Shown in pieces: positions 9,400 to 18,513 of a stretch of 64,000 nt of DNA (the stretch's first letter is position 1; each line of letters begins with the position of its first letter). The notes under the pieces are model-generated. The model searched no databases. It had not been told where the DNA came from and was given only the letters and a program-made list of their open reading frames with translations. The stretch comes from Mesorhizobium sp. WSM2240 (GTDB lineage Bacteria > Pseudomonadota > Alphaproteobacteria > Rhizobiales > Rhizobiaceae): positions 5,446,501 through 5,510,500 of the forward strand of contig NZ_CP159253.1 of assembly GCF_040438645.1 (NCBI RefSeq), given 5' to 3'. The translations under genes and the position numbers were made by a program.

Positions 9400-9687
9400 C
9401 TAAACCTGGCAGATGATCCGCGCGAAGAACCGGTCGCGGCGATTGTATTCCGGCCTGAAGCCTGAGAACTTCTGTTCCATAGCTTTCAGCGATGTCACGC
9501 CGTCGATCGGGAAGGTGCGGAAACCGACGCCGCTGCCGCCCGCTGTCTGCACGGCCGAAAGAACCAGTTCGCCATGCTCGTCATAGCCGAGGATGAAGGG
9601 CTCGGCGATCCGCGCTTCGGACTTATAGGTGAAGGAAAGCAGGCGCCGTTCCGCAATGGCTCCGCAGATCACATCGACGACAGACAT
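9400..9687 (-). CDS. Small WYL-domain-like protein
   Basis: 95 residues, no membrane segment. The pattern of an N-terminal helix (VDVICGAIAERRLLSFTYKS), a basic/acidic strand (ARIAEPFILGYDEHGELVLSA) and a final GFRTFPIDGVTSLKAM strand matches the WYL ligand-binding fold, which usually sits in transcriptional regulators behind a helix-turn-helix. Here no DNA-binding domain is present, so it is a stand-alone WYL-like protein. Ligand and role are unknown. It is 49 bases upstream of nothing obvious and is followed on the same strand by deoC after the repeat element. Confidence 0.65.
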   Translation of the reverse strand: MSVVDVICGAIAERRLLSFTYKSEARIAEPFILGYDEHGELVLSAVQTAGGSGVGFRTFPIDGVTSLKAMEQKFSGFRPEYNRRDRFFARIICQV

Positions 9688-9736
9688 TGCGCTCCCTCTT
9701 CACCAGTGGGAGCAGATACTAGCGCGGACGGTGCGA

Positions 9737-10147
9737 CTATCCAGTGGTGGCCACGGCGCGCCGCGCCGAATCGACGCTCCAAACGCCCGGTCCGGCGACG
9801 AACAGATAGAGGTAAATGAAGCAGTACAGGATGGCCGCGTCGCCCATATTGTTGACGGGGAAGAAATTCTGCGGCGCATGCGCCATGAAATAGGCGACGG
9901 CCATGAAGCCGGACAGGATGAATGCCACCGGCCGCGTCAGGAAGCCGATCAGGATCAGAAAGCCGCCGAAGGCCTCCAATATGGCGGTGACCAGCATCAG
10001 GCCGCCCAATTCGCCGGCTCCGCCTTCCATGGTGGACGGCGGGAATCCGATCAGCTTCTGCGTGCCATGCTCGATGAACAACAGCGCGGCCATGATGCGC
10101 AGCACCGCGAGCGCCTGCGGTTGATAACGGGAAAGATTGTCTAGCAT
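9737..10147 (-). CDS. DoxX family membrane protein
   Basis: 136 residues with four hydrophobic helices: roughly 12-30, 48-68, 73-90 and 103-122. The first carries LRIMAALLFIEHGTQKL and the third LTRPVAFILSGFMAVAYFMAHAP, both characteristic of the DoxX/YphA family of small inner-membrane proteins of uncertain, probably redox-related function. The ATG is preceded on the minus strand by a good GGAGGCGACC ribosome site. It lies between the WYL-like gene and the ferredoxin reductase gene on the same strand, 122 bases from the latter. Confidence 0.88.
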   Translation of the reverse strand: MLDNLSRYQPQALAVLRIMAALLFIEHGTQKLIGFPPSTMEGGAGELGGLMLVTAILEAFGGFLILIGFLTRPVAFILSGFMAVAYFMAHAPQNFFPVNNMGDAAILYCFIYLYLFVAGPGVWSVDSARRAVATTG

Positions 10148-10269
10148 TGCAGGTCGCCTCCTTGGGAACCGTTCCGCGAGTCAGCCCGCCGCCCTTACCC
10201 GGACGAGGCGATATATGGCAAAGTTCCCGGAAAGGACAGGCCGGACGCAACGCTGCGCCCGCCGGCACG

Positions 10270-11097
10270 TCAGCCGACGAAGGCGCGCTCCACGACGAAG
10301 CTGCCGGGATGGCTGAGCGAGCCTTCGACGAAGCCGAGGCTTTCGACCAGTTCCTTGACGTCCTTCAGCATGTGCATCGAGCCGCAGATCATGACGCGGT
10401 CGGTTGCCGGATCGAGCTTTTCGATGCCGAGGTCCGCGTAAAACTTGCCGGAACCGATCAGGGAGGTGATGCGGCCCATAAACTCGGACGGCTCGCGCGT
10501 CGTCGTCGAATAGAGCGTGACGCGGCCGCCGGTCAACTCGCCGATTAGCGGATCGTTTTCGAGTTCGTCATAGAGTTCGCGGCCATAGGCCAGTTCAGCT
10601 ATGTCGCGGCAGGTATGGGTGAGAATGACCTGCTCGAACTTTTCATAGGTCTCCGGGTCGCGCAGCAGGCTGGCGAAAGGCGCAATGCCCGTGCCGGTGG
10701 AGATCATGAACAGCCGCTTGGCCGGCGTCAGCGCGTCGACCACCAGCGTGCCGGTAGATTTCTGGCGCATCAGCACCGTATCGCCAGGCTGGATCTTCTG
10801 CAGTTCGGAGGTCAGCGGCCCATCCGGCACCTTGATCGAGAAGAATTCCAGCTCCTTGTCCCAGTTCGGGCTGGCGACGGAATAGGCGCGAAACACCGGC
10901 TTCTCGGCGTTGGGCAGGCCGATCATGACGAACTCGCCGGAGCGGAAGCGCAGCGACTGCGGGCGGGTGATGCGGAACGAAAACAGCCGGTCGGTATAGT
11001 GCTTCACCGACACCACGGTTTCGGCATAGACATTGGCCGGGATTGGAAAGCCGAGCGGCTTTGCCTCGTTGACGTTCAGGGCTGCTGCAGTATTCAT
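10270..11097 (-). CDS. fpr: Ferredoxin-NADP(+) reductase
   Basis: 275 residues from the ATG at 11097; the open frame runs on to 11202 but the family starts near MNTAAALNVNEAKPLG. The FAD-binding motif is RAYSVASP, the NADP-binding part is FMISTGTGIAPFASLLRDPE and the C-terminus FVVERAFVG is typical of the alphaproteobacterial/Azotobacter subclass of plant-type FNRs. The enzyme moves electrons between NADPH and ferredoxin or flavodoxin and is often part of the oxidative-stress response. The AT-rich stretch upstream (11195-11235) probably holds its promoter, divergent from hyuA. Confidence 0.92.
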   Translation of the reverse strand: MNTAAALNVNEAKPLGFPIPANVYAETVVSVKHYTDRLFSFRITRPQSLRFRSGEFVMIGLPNAEKPVFRAYSVASPNWDKELEFFSIKVPDGPLTSELQKIQPGDTVLMRQKSTGTLVVDALTPAKRLFMISTGTGIAPFASLLRDPETYEKFEQVILTHTCRDIAELAYGRELYDELENDPLIGELTGGRVTLYSTTTREPSEFMGRITSLIGSGKFYADLGIEKLDPATDRVMICGSMHMLKDVKELVESLGFVEGSLSHPGSFVVERAFVG

Positions 11098-11301
11098 GAA
11101 CCCAAGCCTTTGTCCTGACGGCAAATTCCTGCCGCTGCGCCGCCAAGCCATTCGGTCGGGGCGCCGCAAAAAATCCCGAAGCGGGAAACTCTTGTCTAGC
11201 AAACTTATTAGTGTACAAACGATATTCAGGTCAAGATAGCGGCGGGAAACACTCTTCCAAACTGCGCCGCATCCTTAGTCCGGGCATTTCGGGTTTGGCG
11301 C

Positions 11302-13374
11302 ATGGCTGAGAATTTTCCGGCAAACGCGGGCAATGTCGTCGCCGGCATCGATGTCGGCGGCACCTTCACCGATCTTCTGCTGATCGACGGGCGTGGTGGC
11401 GGCAGGGTCCACATCGCCAAGACGCCGACAACCGTCGACAACCAGGCCTTCGGCGTGGTGGCCGCACTGGCCGACACCAAATTCCCGGTCGAGAAAATCG
11501 ACCTGATCGTACACGGCACGACCACCACCACCAATGCCGTGCTGGAACGCCGGCTGGCAAAGACGGGCATGATCACCACGCGCGGCTTTCGTGACGTGAT
11601 CGAGCTTGGCCGGCGCACCCGGCCGCAGGCTTACGGCATGACGGGCGTCTTCGTTCCCGTCATCCCGCGCGACCTCAGGCTGGAGGTTTCCGAGCGGGTA
11701 GAGGCGTCGGGCGCGGTGCGCATCCCGCTCGACGAGGACGAGGTACGGGCGGCGGTCTCGGCGCTGCTCGCAGCCGGCTGCGAGTCCCTTGTCATCCACT
11801 TTCTTCACTCCTACGCCAACCCGGAGCACGAGCGCAGGGCCGCAGAAATCGCCGCGGAACTCTGGCCGAATGGCTATATCACCACCGGCCACGCGCTGCT
11901 TTCGGAAGCACGCGAATTCGAGCGGGGCGTTACCGCATCGGTCAACGCCTCGGTGCAGCCGATTCTGGAGCGCTATGTCGAGCGGCTGCGGCGCGAACTG
12001 GAGGCGAGAGGCTACGCCCGCGACTTCCTCATCATGAACGGCAATGGCGGCATGATCTCCGCCCGCTTTGTCACCCAGGAATCGGCGAAGACAGTGATGT
12101 CCGGCCCGGCATCCGGCGTCATCGCCGCCGCCTATACCGGCAAGCGCGCCGGCTACGAAAATCTCGTCACCTACGACATGGGCGGAACCTCGACCGATGT
12201 CGCGCTTATCCAGAACGCCGAACCGGCGGTATCGAACGAGACCGAGATCGAATACGCCATGCCCATCCATGTGCCGATGGTTGCGGTACATACGGTCGGC
12301 GCCGGCGGCGGCTCGATCGCCAGGGTCGACGCTTCCGGCCTGATCCGCGTCGGCCCGGAAAGCGCCGGCGCAAATCCCGGCCCGATCTGCTACCGCCGCG
12401 GCGGGACCGAGCCGACAATCACCGACGCCAATCTTGTGCTCGGCCGGCTCGATCCGAAGAAGCTTTTGGCCGTGGAAAATCCCGTGACCGTCGACCACGT
12501 CCGCTCGATTTTCGAGGAGCGGATAGGCGCACCGACCGGCCTGTCCGGCGTCGAAGCGGCCGGCGCGGTGCTGCGTCTAGGAAACCTGAAAATGGCCGGC
12601 GCGATCCGCATGGTTTCGGTATCGCGCGGCCACGACCCGCGCGATTTCGCGCTCTTCGCCTTCGGCGGAGCAGGCCCGCTGCATGCCACGGCGCTCGCCC
12701 GCGAGCTCGGCCTGCCGAAGGTGCTGGTCCCGGCCCGCCCCGGCATCACCAATGCGCTCGGCTGCGTCGTCGCCGATCTGCGCCACGATTTCGTCAATAC
12801 CGTCAACCAGCCGGTGGCGACGATCGAGGAGGCGAGGGTCAGGGAAATCCTGGAGCGCCATCGCGCCGAGGGCGCGGCGCTCATCGCCAAGGAAGCGGTG
12901 CAGCCCGAGACAATCCGCTTTTCGCACTCCGCCGACATGCAGTTCGTCGGCCAGACCCACATCCTCAACATCCCTCTTCCCTCGGTCGATGCCGGCCGGG
13001 ACCTGCTGCAGCGCCTGTTCGAAGAAGCCTATTTCGCGCGCTTCAAGGTCGCGCTACCGGAAATCCGCGCCAATCTGGTCAATCTCAACACCTCGGTTAT
13101 CGGCGTGCGCCCGGCGGTCGACCTGTCGCGACTGATCGACCCGGACGGACGTGCCCAGACGCTGGAAGCCGCGCTCCGCGAAATCCGCCCGGTTTGGTAT
13201 GAAGGAGTTTGGCATGAAACGCCGGTGTATTCGCGCGAAAAACTGCCGCTCGACGCGGTGATACAGGGGCCGGCGATCCTCGAGCAGATGGACGCAACCA
13301 CCGTTCTGGAGCCCGGTGACTGGGCCAAGACCGACGCAGACGGGAATATTGTTATCGAGGTTGGGAAGCCATGA
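11302..13374 (+). CDS. hyuA: Hydantoinase/oxoprolinase subunit A (HyuA family)
   Basis: 690 residues. The actin-like ATPase fold shows in VAGIDVGGTFTDLLLIDG at the N-terminus, VHGTTTTTNAVLER, VTYDMGGTSTDVALIQ near residue 290 and FGGAGPLHATALARELGL near 455. These are hallmarks of the HyuA subunit of ATP-dependent N-methylhydantoinase, 5-oxoprolinase and acetone/acetophenone carboxylases. It is followed 16 bases later by the B subunit. The substrate is uncertain; hydantoin-type cyclic amides are the usual annotation. There is only a weak ribosome binding site before the ATG. Confidence 0.9.
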   Translation: MAENFPANAGNVVAGIDVGGTFTDLLLIDGRGGGRVHIAKTPTTVDNQAFGVVAALADTKFPVEKIDLIVHGTTTTTNAVLERRLAKTGMITTRGFRDVIELGRRTRPQAYGMTGVFVPVIPRDLRLEVSERVEASGAVRIPLDEDEVRAAVSALLAAGCESLVIHFLHSYANPEHERRAAEIAAELWPNGYITTGHALLSEAREFERGVTASVNASVQPILERYVERLRRELEARGYARDFLIMNGNGGMISARFVTQESAKTVMSGPASGVIAAAYTGKRAGYENLVTYDMGGTSTDVALIQNAEPAVSNETEIEYAMPIHVPMVAVHTVGAGGGSIARVDASGLIRVGPESAGANPGPICYRRGGTEPTITDANLVLGRLDPKKLLAVENPVTVDHVRSIFEERIGAPTGLSGVEAAGAVLRLGNLKMAGAIRMVSVSRGHDPRDFALFAFGGAGPLHATALARELGLPKVLVPARPGITNALGCVVADLRHDFVNTVNQPVATIEEARVREILERHRAEGAALIAKEAVQPETIRFSHSADMQFVGQTHILNIPLPSVDAGRDLLQRLFEEAYFARFKVALPEIRANLVNLNTSVIGVRPAVDLSRLIDPDGRAQTLEAALREIRPVWYEGVWHETPVYSREKLPLDAVIQGPAILEQMDATTVLEPGDWAKTDADGNIVIEVGKP

Positions 13375-13390
13375 TCGCCAGAGTCGGAAC

Positions 13391-15136
13391 ATGACCTCGC
13401 TCGACGCCATCACTCTTTCCGTCATCCAGGCTGCGCTCCAGCAAACCTGCGACGAGATGGACCTGACTTTCAGCCGAGCCGCGTTTTCGCCGGTCATCGC
13501 CGAAGCCAACGATCGCTCCGACGGTATCTATTCGGCAGAGGACGGCTCCCTGATCGCGCAGGGTTCGCAAGGGCTGCCGGTCTTCGTCGGGGTTATGCAA
13601 TATTCGACGAAGACGATCATGGAGATGATCGCCGACGGCCGCTGCCTGCCTCCGGAAGAAGGCGACATCTATATCGTCAACGATCCCTATCTCGGCGGCA
13701 CGCATCTGATGGATGTGCGCTTCGCCATGCCGGTCTGGCGCGGCGGCAAGATTTTTTGCTGGCTGTCCAATACCGGCCACTGGCCCGATATCGGCGGCTC
13801 GGTGCCGGGCGGGTTTTCGGCGTCGGCGACTGCCGTGGAGCAGGAGGGGCTGCGCCTGCCGCCGGTGAAGCTGTTCAAGAACAAAAAACTCGATCCGGAA
13901 ATCTACGCGATCATTTGCTCCAACATCCGGGTCGCCGACCAGCGCATCGGCGACATACGAGCGCAAGCCGCTGCCCTCTATGTCGGGCAGGAAAGGCTCT
14001 TTGCCATACTGGATCGTTACGGTGACGAAACGGTGCTTGCAGCGATTTCGGAACTGCGCAAGCGCGCGGCCGAGCAGATGCGGGCGCATATCGCGCCGAT
14101 CGCCGACGGTACCTACCGATCGAAGGCTTTCGTCGATTCCGACGGCGTGGTCGACCAGCCGCTGACCATCGCCCTGTCGGTGGAGAAGCGCGGCGACACG
14201 CTCACCTTCGACTTTTCCGAATCCAGCCCGCCCTGCATCGGCCCGATGAACAGCGTGCTCGCCACCACGCTATCCTCCGTCTATCTCGCCATGCGGCACA
14301 TCTTCCCGGATGTGCCGATCAGCGCCGGTGCCTTCGAGCCGCTGATCGTCAAACGGCCGGAAGGCACCTTCCTCGACGCGAAATATCCGCGGCCTGTTTC
14401 GGGCTGTGCCGCGGAAGTGTCCCAACGCATCGCCGAGGCGGTGTTCGCGGCCATGGTCCAGGCGCTGCCCGACAAGGTCACCGCCGCGCCCGCTGGCTCC
14501 AGCGGCAATTTCGCACTCGGCGGCAACGACCCGGCGCGCGGCCGTGACTATGTCATGTACCAGATTTCCGGTGGCGGCTATGGCGGCAACGTCGCGCATG
14601 ACGGCCTCTCCAACGGCTGCTCCACCATCGGCATTTCCAAATCGCCGCCGGTCGAGATCATGGAGCAGGCCTATCCCGTACTCTACCGCCACTATGCGCT
14701 GCGCGAAGGCTCAGGCGGAGCGGGGGCGCATCGCGGCGGCTTCGGCCTCGCCTACGAGGTCGAGATCCTGAGGGGCGAGGCGCGGGCATCCTTCGTCATG
14801 GATCACGGCCGCTTCGGCCCGCAGGGCGCATGCGGCGGCAAGGACGGCGCGGTCAACACGGTCACCGTCTTCCGCGACGGCAAACCGCATGTGCCGAAGC
14901 ACCTGTCCAAGGAACAGGACATTCCGCTGAAGGCCGGCGACCGGGTCCGGGTCGGCACACCCGGCGGCGGCGGCTACGGCGATCCGTTCAAGCGCGATCC
15001 GGCGCTGGTGCTGCGCGATGTGAGGCTCGGGTACTATACGCCCGAACAGGCGGCGGAGATGTTCGGCGTGGCGCTGAGCGCCGACGGCCGGATCGACCAC
15101 GCCGCGACCGAAAGGCTCCGCTCGGCGCTCAAGTAG
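13391..15136 (+). CDS. hyuB: Hydantoinase subunit B (HyuB family)
   Basis: 581 residues from the ATG at 13391 (MTSLDAITLSVIQAALQQ). Family features include AFSPVIAEANDRSDGIYS, VNDPYLGGTHLMDV, the glycine-rich YGGNVAHDGLSNGC and the C-terminal GTPGGGGYGDPFKRDP. It pairs with HyuA to hydrolyse or carboxylate a cyclic amide or ketone at the cost of ATP. An upstream in-frame GTG at 13316 exists but would overlap hyuA and lacks family similarity. The SorC-type regulator begins 92 bases downstream and may be cotranscribed. Confidence 0.9.
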   Translation: MTSLDAITLSVIQAALQQTCDEMDLTFSRAAFSPVIAEANDRSDGIYSAEDGSLIAQGSQGLPVFVGVMQYSTKTIMEMIADGRCLPPEEGDIYIVNDPYLGGTHLMDVRFAMPVWRGGKIFCWLSNTGHWPDIGGSVPGGFSASATAVEQEGLRLPPVKLFKNKKLDPEIYAIICSNIRVADQRIGDIRAQAAALYVGQERLFAILDRYGDETVLAAISELRKRAAEQMRAHIAPIADGTYRSKAFVDSDGVVDQPLTIALSVEKRGDTLTFDFSESSPPCIGPMNSVLATTLSSVYLAMRHIFPDVPISAGAFEPLIVKRPEGTFLDAKYPRPVSGCAAEVSQRIAEAVFAAMVQALPDKVTAAPAGSSGNFALGGNDPARGRDYVMYQISGGGYGGNVAHDGLSNGCSTIGISKSPPVEIMEQAYPVLYRHYALREGSGGAGAHRGGFGLAYEVEILRGEARASFVMDHGRFGPQGACGGKDGAVNTVTVFRDGKPHVPKHLSKEQDIPLKAGDRVRVGTPGGGGYGDPFKRDPALVLRDVRLGYYTPEQAAEMFGVALSADGRIDHAATERLRSALK

Positions 15137-15228
15137 CGCGCGAACAATTGCCGCCGCGCATTGGCAATTGCGCATTCTTCGATTCCCTGCGAGACTGGGC
15201 CAAAACGGGCAGGAGGCAGGACAGGATC

Positions 15229-16185
15229 GTGAATATCCGGCAGGACACCGGCAGCACCCGGCTCGACGACGCGGCGCGGGCGGGCTGGCTCTATTACGTC
15301 GCCGGCAACACCCAGGACCAGATCGCGGCGAAGCTCGGCGTGTCACGGCAGACCGCGCAGCGGCTGGTTTCGCTCGCCGTGTCGGAAGGGCTGATCAAGG
15401 TCCGTGTCGACCATCCGATCGCAAATTGCCTCGATCTCGCGTCCAGGCTGAAGGCGCGCTTCGCGCTCGATCTGGTCGAAGTCGTGCCGAGCGACCCTTC
15501 ATCCACCTCGACGACGCTCGGCGTCGCGGAAGCGGCGGCCGCCGAGATCGAGCGGCGGCTGCGCTCGACCGAGCCGATCGTGATGGCGATCGGCACCGGC
15601 CGCACGCTGAAGGCGGCGATCGAGCAACTGCCCTCCATGGAGTGCCCGCAGCACAAGGTCGTGTCCTTGACCGGCAACATCTCGCCGGACGGCTCAGCCG
15701 CCTTCTACAACGTCATCTTCACCATGGCCGACCGCATCAAGGCGCGCTCGTTCCCGATGCCGCTGGCTGTCATCGCCTCCTCGCCCGAGGAGCGCGAAAT
15801 GCTGCTTTCCCAGCCGATGATCCAGCCGACGCTGGCGCTCGCCGCCCGAGCCGACGTGACCTTCATCGGCATAGGCGATCTCGGCCCGAACGCGCCCCTC
15901 TACGAGGACGGCTTCATCAGCGAGGCCGAGTTGAAGGCATTGCAGAAGGCCGGCGCGGTGGCCGAGATCGTCGGCTGGGCCTATGACCGCGAGGGCCGGC
16001 TGATCGAAGGCATCACCAATGACCGCGTCGCCTCGGCGCCGCTGCCGTCGCGCGAAAAATCGCTGGTCATCGCGCTGGCCATGGGCGAGCGCAAGATCGC
16101 AGGCATACTGGCGGCTGCCACACGGCGGCTGATCAACGGGCTGATCACCGACGAGCGCACCGCCGAAGCGCTGCTTGAAGCCTGA
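15229..16185 (+). CDS. SorC/DeoR-family sugar-responsive transcriptional regulator
   Basis: 318 residues from a GTG at 15229, with AGGAGG twelve bases upstream. The helix-turn-helix is at residues ~18-45 (YYVAGNTQDQIAAKLGVS...). The rest is the phosphosugar-sensing SorC domain, with the isomerase-like loop IGTGRTLKAAIEQL and VTFIGIGDLGPNAPLYEDG. SmoC, the regulator of sorbitol/mannitol genes in several alphaproteobacteria, belongs to this family, so it could control the smo operon at 18.86 kb. It directly follows hyuAB, so control of that operon is the alternative. Upstream open-frame sequence from 14830 is a shadow of hyuB. Confidence 0.88.
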   Translation: MNIRQDTGSTRLDDAARAGWLYYVAGNTQDQIAAKLGVSRQTAQRLVSLAVSEGLIKVRVDHPIANCLDLASRLKARFALDLVEVVPSDPSSTSTTLGVAEAAAAEIERRLRSTEPIVMAIGTGRTLKAAIEQLPSMECPQHKVVSLTGNISPDGSAAFYNVIFTMADRIKARSFPMPLAVIASSPEEREMLLSQPMIQPTLALAARADVTFIGIGDLGPNAPLYEDGFISEAELKALQKAGAVAEIVGWAYDREGRLIEGITNDRVASAPLPSREKSLVIALAMGERKIAGILAAATRRLINGLITDERTAEALLEA

Positions 16186-16230
16186 CCCATTCCGATAGGA
16201 TCGGAACGGGCTCCAGATTATTGTCTGGCC

Positions 16231-16292
16231 GCATGATCTTGTCCGAAAAGTCTGCAACTTTCGCTGACGCGACCTTCGGTTCGGGATCATGC
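16231..16292. repeat. Short palindromic intergenic repeat (GCATGATC...GATCATGC ends)
   Basis: The 62-base segment begins with GCATGATC and ends with its exact reverse complement, and contains TTGTCCGAAAAG and TTCGG internally. Repeats of the form GCATGATC-TTTTCCGAAAA...GGGATCATGC are scattered widely in rhizobial genomes. It lies in the 121-base gap between the SorC gene and the CAP lipoprotein gene. Confidence 0.6.
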
Positions 16293-16306
16293 TCGCGGCG
16301 GGATAG

Positions 16307-16801
16307 TCACTTCCCGACGACCAGCGCCCAGTATTTGCGGCCGTCCGCCTCGCCGGCATAGGCCAGGCCGAAGCGGTTGAAGCGCGGGTCGAGCATGTTG
16401 CGGCGGTGGCCGGAGGAGTTCAGCCACATGGAGAACAGCTTCTCCATGTCCATGCGGCCCTGGGCGATGTTTTCTGCCGCGGGAGCATCGACGCCGTTCT
16501 TCTTCATGCGACGGCCGAAATCCTTGCCCCAGCCGGTGGTGTGCTCCATGCGGCCCGACCGCGCCATATAGGCGGCCTGCTGCAGCGCCGCCTTTTCCAA
16601 CCGCGCATCATAGGCGAGAGGCGGCAGGCCGTGCGAGGTGCGGATCTCGGTGAGATAGGAAACGCCGGACACCGACGCGCCGCCGCTGTCGCCGACGGAT
16701 CCGCCGGTCTGGCAGGCCGAAAGCGCGAGCGTCGCGCAGAGAGCCGCCATCGGAACAAGCCGCCGCCCGATGGCGGGAATGTAGGAATCCGGCATGATCA
16801 T
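16307..16801 (-). CDS. CAP/SCP-domain (PR-1-like) lipoprotein
   Basis: 164 residues from 16801; a nearby in-frame ATG at 16795 is equally possible. A basic N-terminus and hydrophobic stretch lead to the lipobox LSAC near residue 30, so the product should be lipid-anchored. The rest is a bacterial CAP domain: YLTEIRTSHGLPPLAYDARLE, AAENIAQG and SMWLNSSGHRRNMLDPRFNRFGLAY hold the family's conserved Glu and His residues. Bacterial CAP proteins are secreted or envelope proteins of mostly unknown activity. It is convergent with the SorC gene. Confidence 0.88.
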   Translation of the reverse strand: MIMPDSYIPAIGRRLVPMAALCATLALSACQTGGSVGDSGGASVSGVSYLTEIRTSHGLPPLAYDARLEKAALQQAAYMARSGRMEHTTGWGKDFGRRMKKNGVDAPAAENIAQGRMDMEKLFSMWLNSSGHRRNMLDPRFNRFGLAYAGEADGRKYWALVVGK

Positions 16802-16978
16802 CCCCGGGCTTAAAAATCGGTCACGAGCATTTTCGGCCCAAACCGCTAATGCCGGGTTCCCGGAATAACGTTCATTGTGGCATTTGCCGGGCAGGGCGAA
16901 CTGGTCGCCACTTGTAAGCCACGGCGGCGTTTCGGGGGCCGTTCTGCGCCGACTCTAATTCGCCCCGCGTTGAGGGAT

Positions 16979-17167
16979 GGATTCCCGACACTCTCCGCTT
17001 CGCTCCGCGCGCTCACGAGGTCGGAATGACGGACTTCCTGGGCCCTTCTGCAATTGCCAACGCTGGGCTTGGGGCCAGTCACCAACGCTGGAGATTGGCG
17101 GAGTCATCAGCGCAATTCGTCATTCCCGACCTCATGAGCGAGGAACGAGCGGAGAGTGTCGGGAATC
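16979..17167. repeat. Large inverted repeat element with ~50-base arms
   Basis: The arm starting GATTCCCGACACTCTCCGCT at 16980 is nearly the reverse complement of the segment ending at 17167 (CGGAGAGTGTCGGGAATC). Both arms include the CGAGGTCGGAATGACG / CGTCATTCCCGACCTC ends. About 90 bases separate them, with CCAACGCTGG twice in direct orientation. No reading frame of note is inside. It may be a MITE-like or other mobile repeat. It accounts for most of the 464-base gap between the CAP gene and the DUF1127-like gene; the remainder (16802-16978, 17168-17265) shows nothing I can name. Confidence 0.7.
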
Positions 17168-17265
17168 ATGCCGGAACGGAGGCGACATCAGAGTCTGGGT
17201 AAGGATGCGTTCTTCCTTAGGAGGGACACCCGCGCCGGAGCATGAGACAGATCACCGCTTGGCCG

Positions 17266-17541
17266 TCACTTCCGCCGCCCCACGGGATTTCCATCGAGAA
17301 AACCCATGTCGCGCTTTAGATGATCGGATAAGTCCCTGACATCCAGCCTCGCCTGGCGGCGGCCGCGCCGCGCAAACCACGTCGCCAGCCATGAATTCAG
17401 GAATCCGCTATGGGTTTGTTCGAGCCGTGCCGTCGCATGTGTCATCGTATCGACAACCTTTTCAAGGGTTGCTCCCTTTATCCATCGGCCTTCAATTTGG
17501 AGGTGAAAGGCGCTAGTTTCCAATTGAATGTCGATCGGCAT
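17266..17541 (-). CDS. Small DUF1127-like protein
   Basis: 91 residues if read from 17541; an internal ATG at 17445 would give 59 residues and leave more promoter room. The C-terminal RDLSDHLKRDMGFLDGNP resembles the end of the arginine-rich DUF1127/YjiS proteins (pattern L-x2-L-x4-L-x-D-[IM]-G). WFARRGRRQARLDVRDL adds the basic stretch. It is divergent from a GcvA-like LysR gene, with only 22 bases between the longest frames. DUF1127 proteins in rhizobia have been linked to small-RNA and phosphate/stress effects, but the role of this one is unknown. Confidence 0.6.
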   Translation of the reverse strand: MPIDIQLETSAFHLQIEGRWIKGATLEKVVDTMTHATARLEQTHSGFLNSWLATWFARRGRRQARLDVRDLSDHLKRDMGFLDGNPVGRRK

Positions 17542-17563
17542 GCATAAGGCAGTTTAATCCATC

Positions 17564-18496
17564 ATGGCTTCGCAACGCCCTCCGCTCCCTCCGTCCCCTC
17601 CACTCCCTCCGCTCCAGGCGCTTCGGGCGTTCGAGGCCGCTGCACGGCATATGAGCTTCACCAGGGCCGCGGACGAGCTCGGCATGACGCAGGCGGCAGT
17701 CAGCTATCAGGTGAAGGTTTTGGAGGAGCGGTTCGGCGCAGCGCTTTTCTTGCGCCGGCCGCGCCAGGTCGCGCTGACGGAAGCGGGCCAGCGGCTCGCG
17801 CCCGCGATCACCGAGGCGTTCGAGACGATCGCCTCCGCCTGGGCCTCCGGCCGCAGCGGCGCGCAGGGCACGTTGTCGATCAGCACTGTCCAGACCTTTG
17901 CGTCGCACTGGCTGGCCCAGCACCTCGGCTCGTTCCAGATGGCGCATCCAACGCTTGCCGTGCGCCTCGACACCTCGCCGCGTTTCGTCGATTTCGCGCA
18001 GCAGGAAGTCGACGTGGCGATCCGCGCCGGCGGCGGCAAATGGCCGGGGCTGGAGACGCATTTGCTGATGTACACAGACTTCACGCCGATGCTCAGTCCA
18101 AAACTCGCCGAAAGCATAGGCGGCGTGAAAGAGCCGGCCGACCTTCTACGGCTGCCGATCGTCGATCCCGACGACCCGTGGTGGACACAATGGCTGACCG
18201 AGGCGGGCGTGCCCACCGACGGACTGGCCAACCGGACGCGCAGCCGCATGGGCTCGCAGTCGCTCGAGGCCGGCGTGGCGATCGCCGGCGGCGGCGTCGC
18301 CATGCTGACGCCCGCCTTCTTCGCCGCCGACCTTGCCGCCGGACGGCTTCTCCAGCCCTTCGACCTCGTCTGCAATGACGGCCACGCCTATTGGCTTGCC
18401 TATCCCGAGGCGCGCCGCAACGCTCCGAAGGTCAGCGCCTTCCGCACCTGGATTCTGGCCGAGATGAAGGCGTTTCTGGGCGAGATTCGCGAATGA
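17564..18496 (+). CDS. LysR-family transcriptional regulator (GcvA-like)
   Basis: 310 residues. The winged helix-turn-helix is at ~16-80 (LQALRAFEAAARHMSFTRAADELGMTQAAVSYQVKVLEE) after a Pro-rich start; the remaining ~220 residues are the periplasmic-binding-protein-like effector domain (LSISTVQTFASHWLAQHLG). The HTH sequence and LDTSPRFVDFAQQEVDVAIR are typical of the GcvA/AmpR branch. It is divergent from the small DUF1127-like gene, the usual place for a LysR target. A perfect inverted repeat lies 17 bases after its stop. Confidence 0.92.
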   Translation: MASQRPPLPPSPPLPPLQALRAFEAAARHMSFTRAADELGMTQAAVSYQVKVLEERFGAALFLRRPRQVALTEAGQRLAPAITEAFETIASAWASGRSGAQGTLSISTVQTFASHWLAQHLGSFQMAHPTLAVRLDTSPRFVDFAQQEVDVAIRAGGGKWPGLETHLLMYTDFTPMLSPKLAESIGGVKEPADLLRLPIVDPDDPWWTQWLTEAGVPTDGLANRTRSRMGSQSLEAGVAIAGGGVAMLTPAFFAADLAAGRLLQPFDLVCNDGHAYWLAYPEARRNAPKVSAFRTWILAEMKAFLGEIRE

Positions 18497-18513
18497 TCTG
18501 GTTTGGGAATCCA

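Noticed and set aside
13371..13391. ATGA overlap start for hyuB
   Set aside because: That ATG opens a seven-codon frame ending in TGA; the family start is at 13391.
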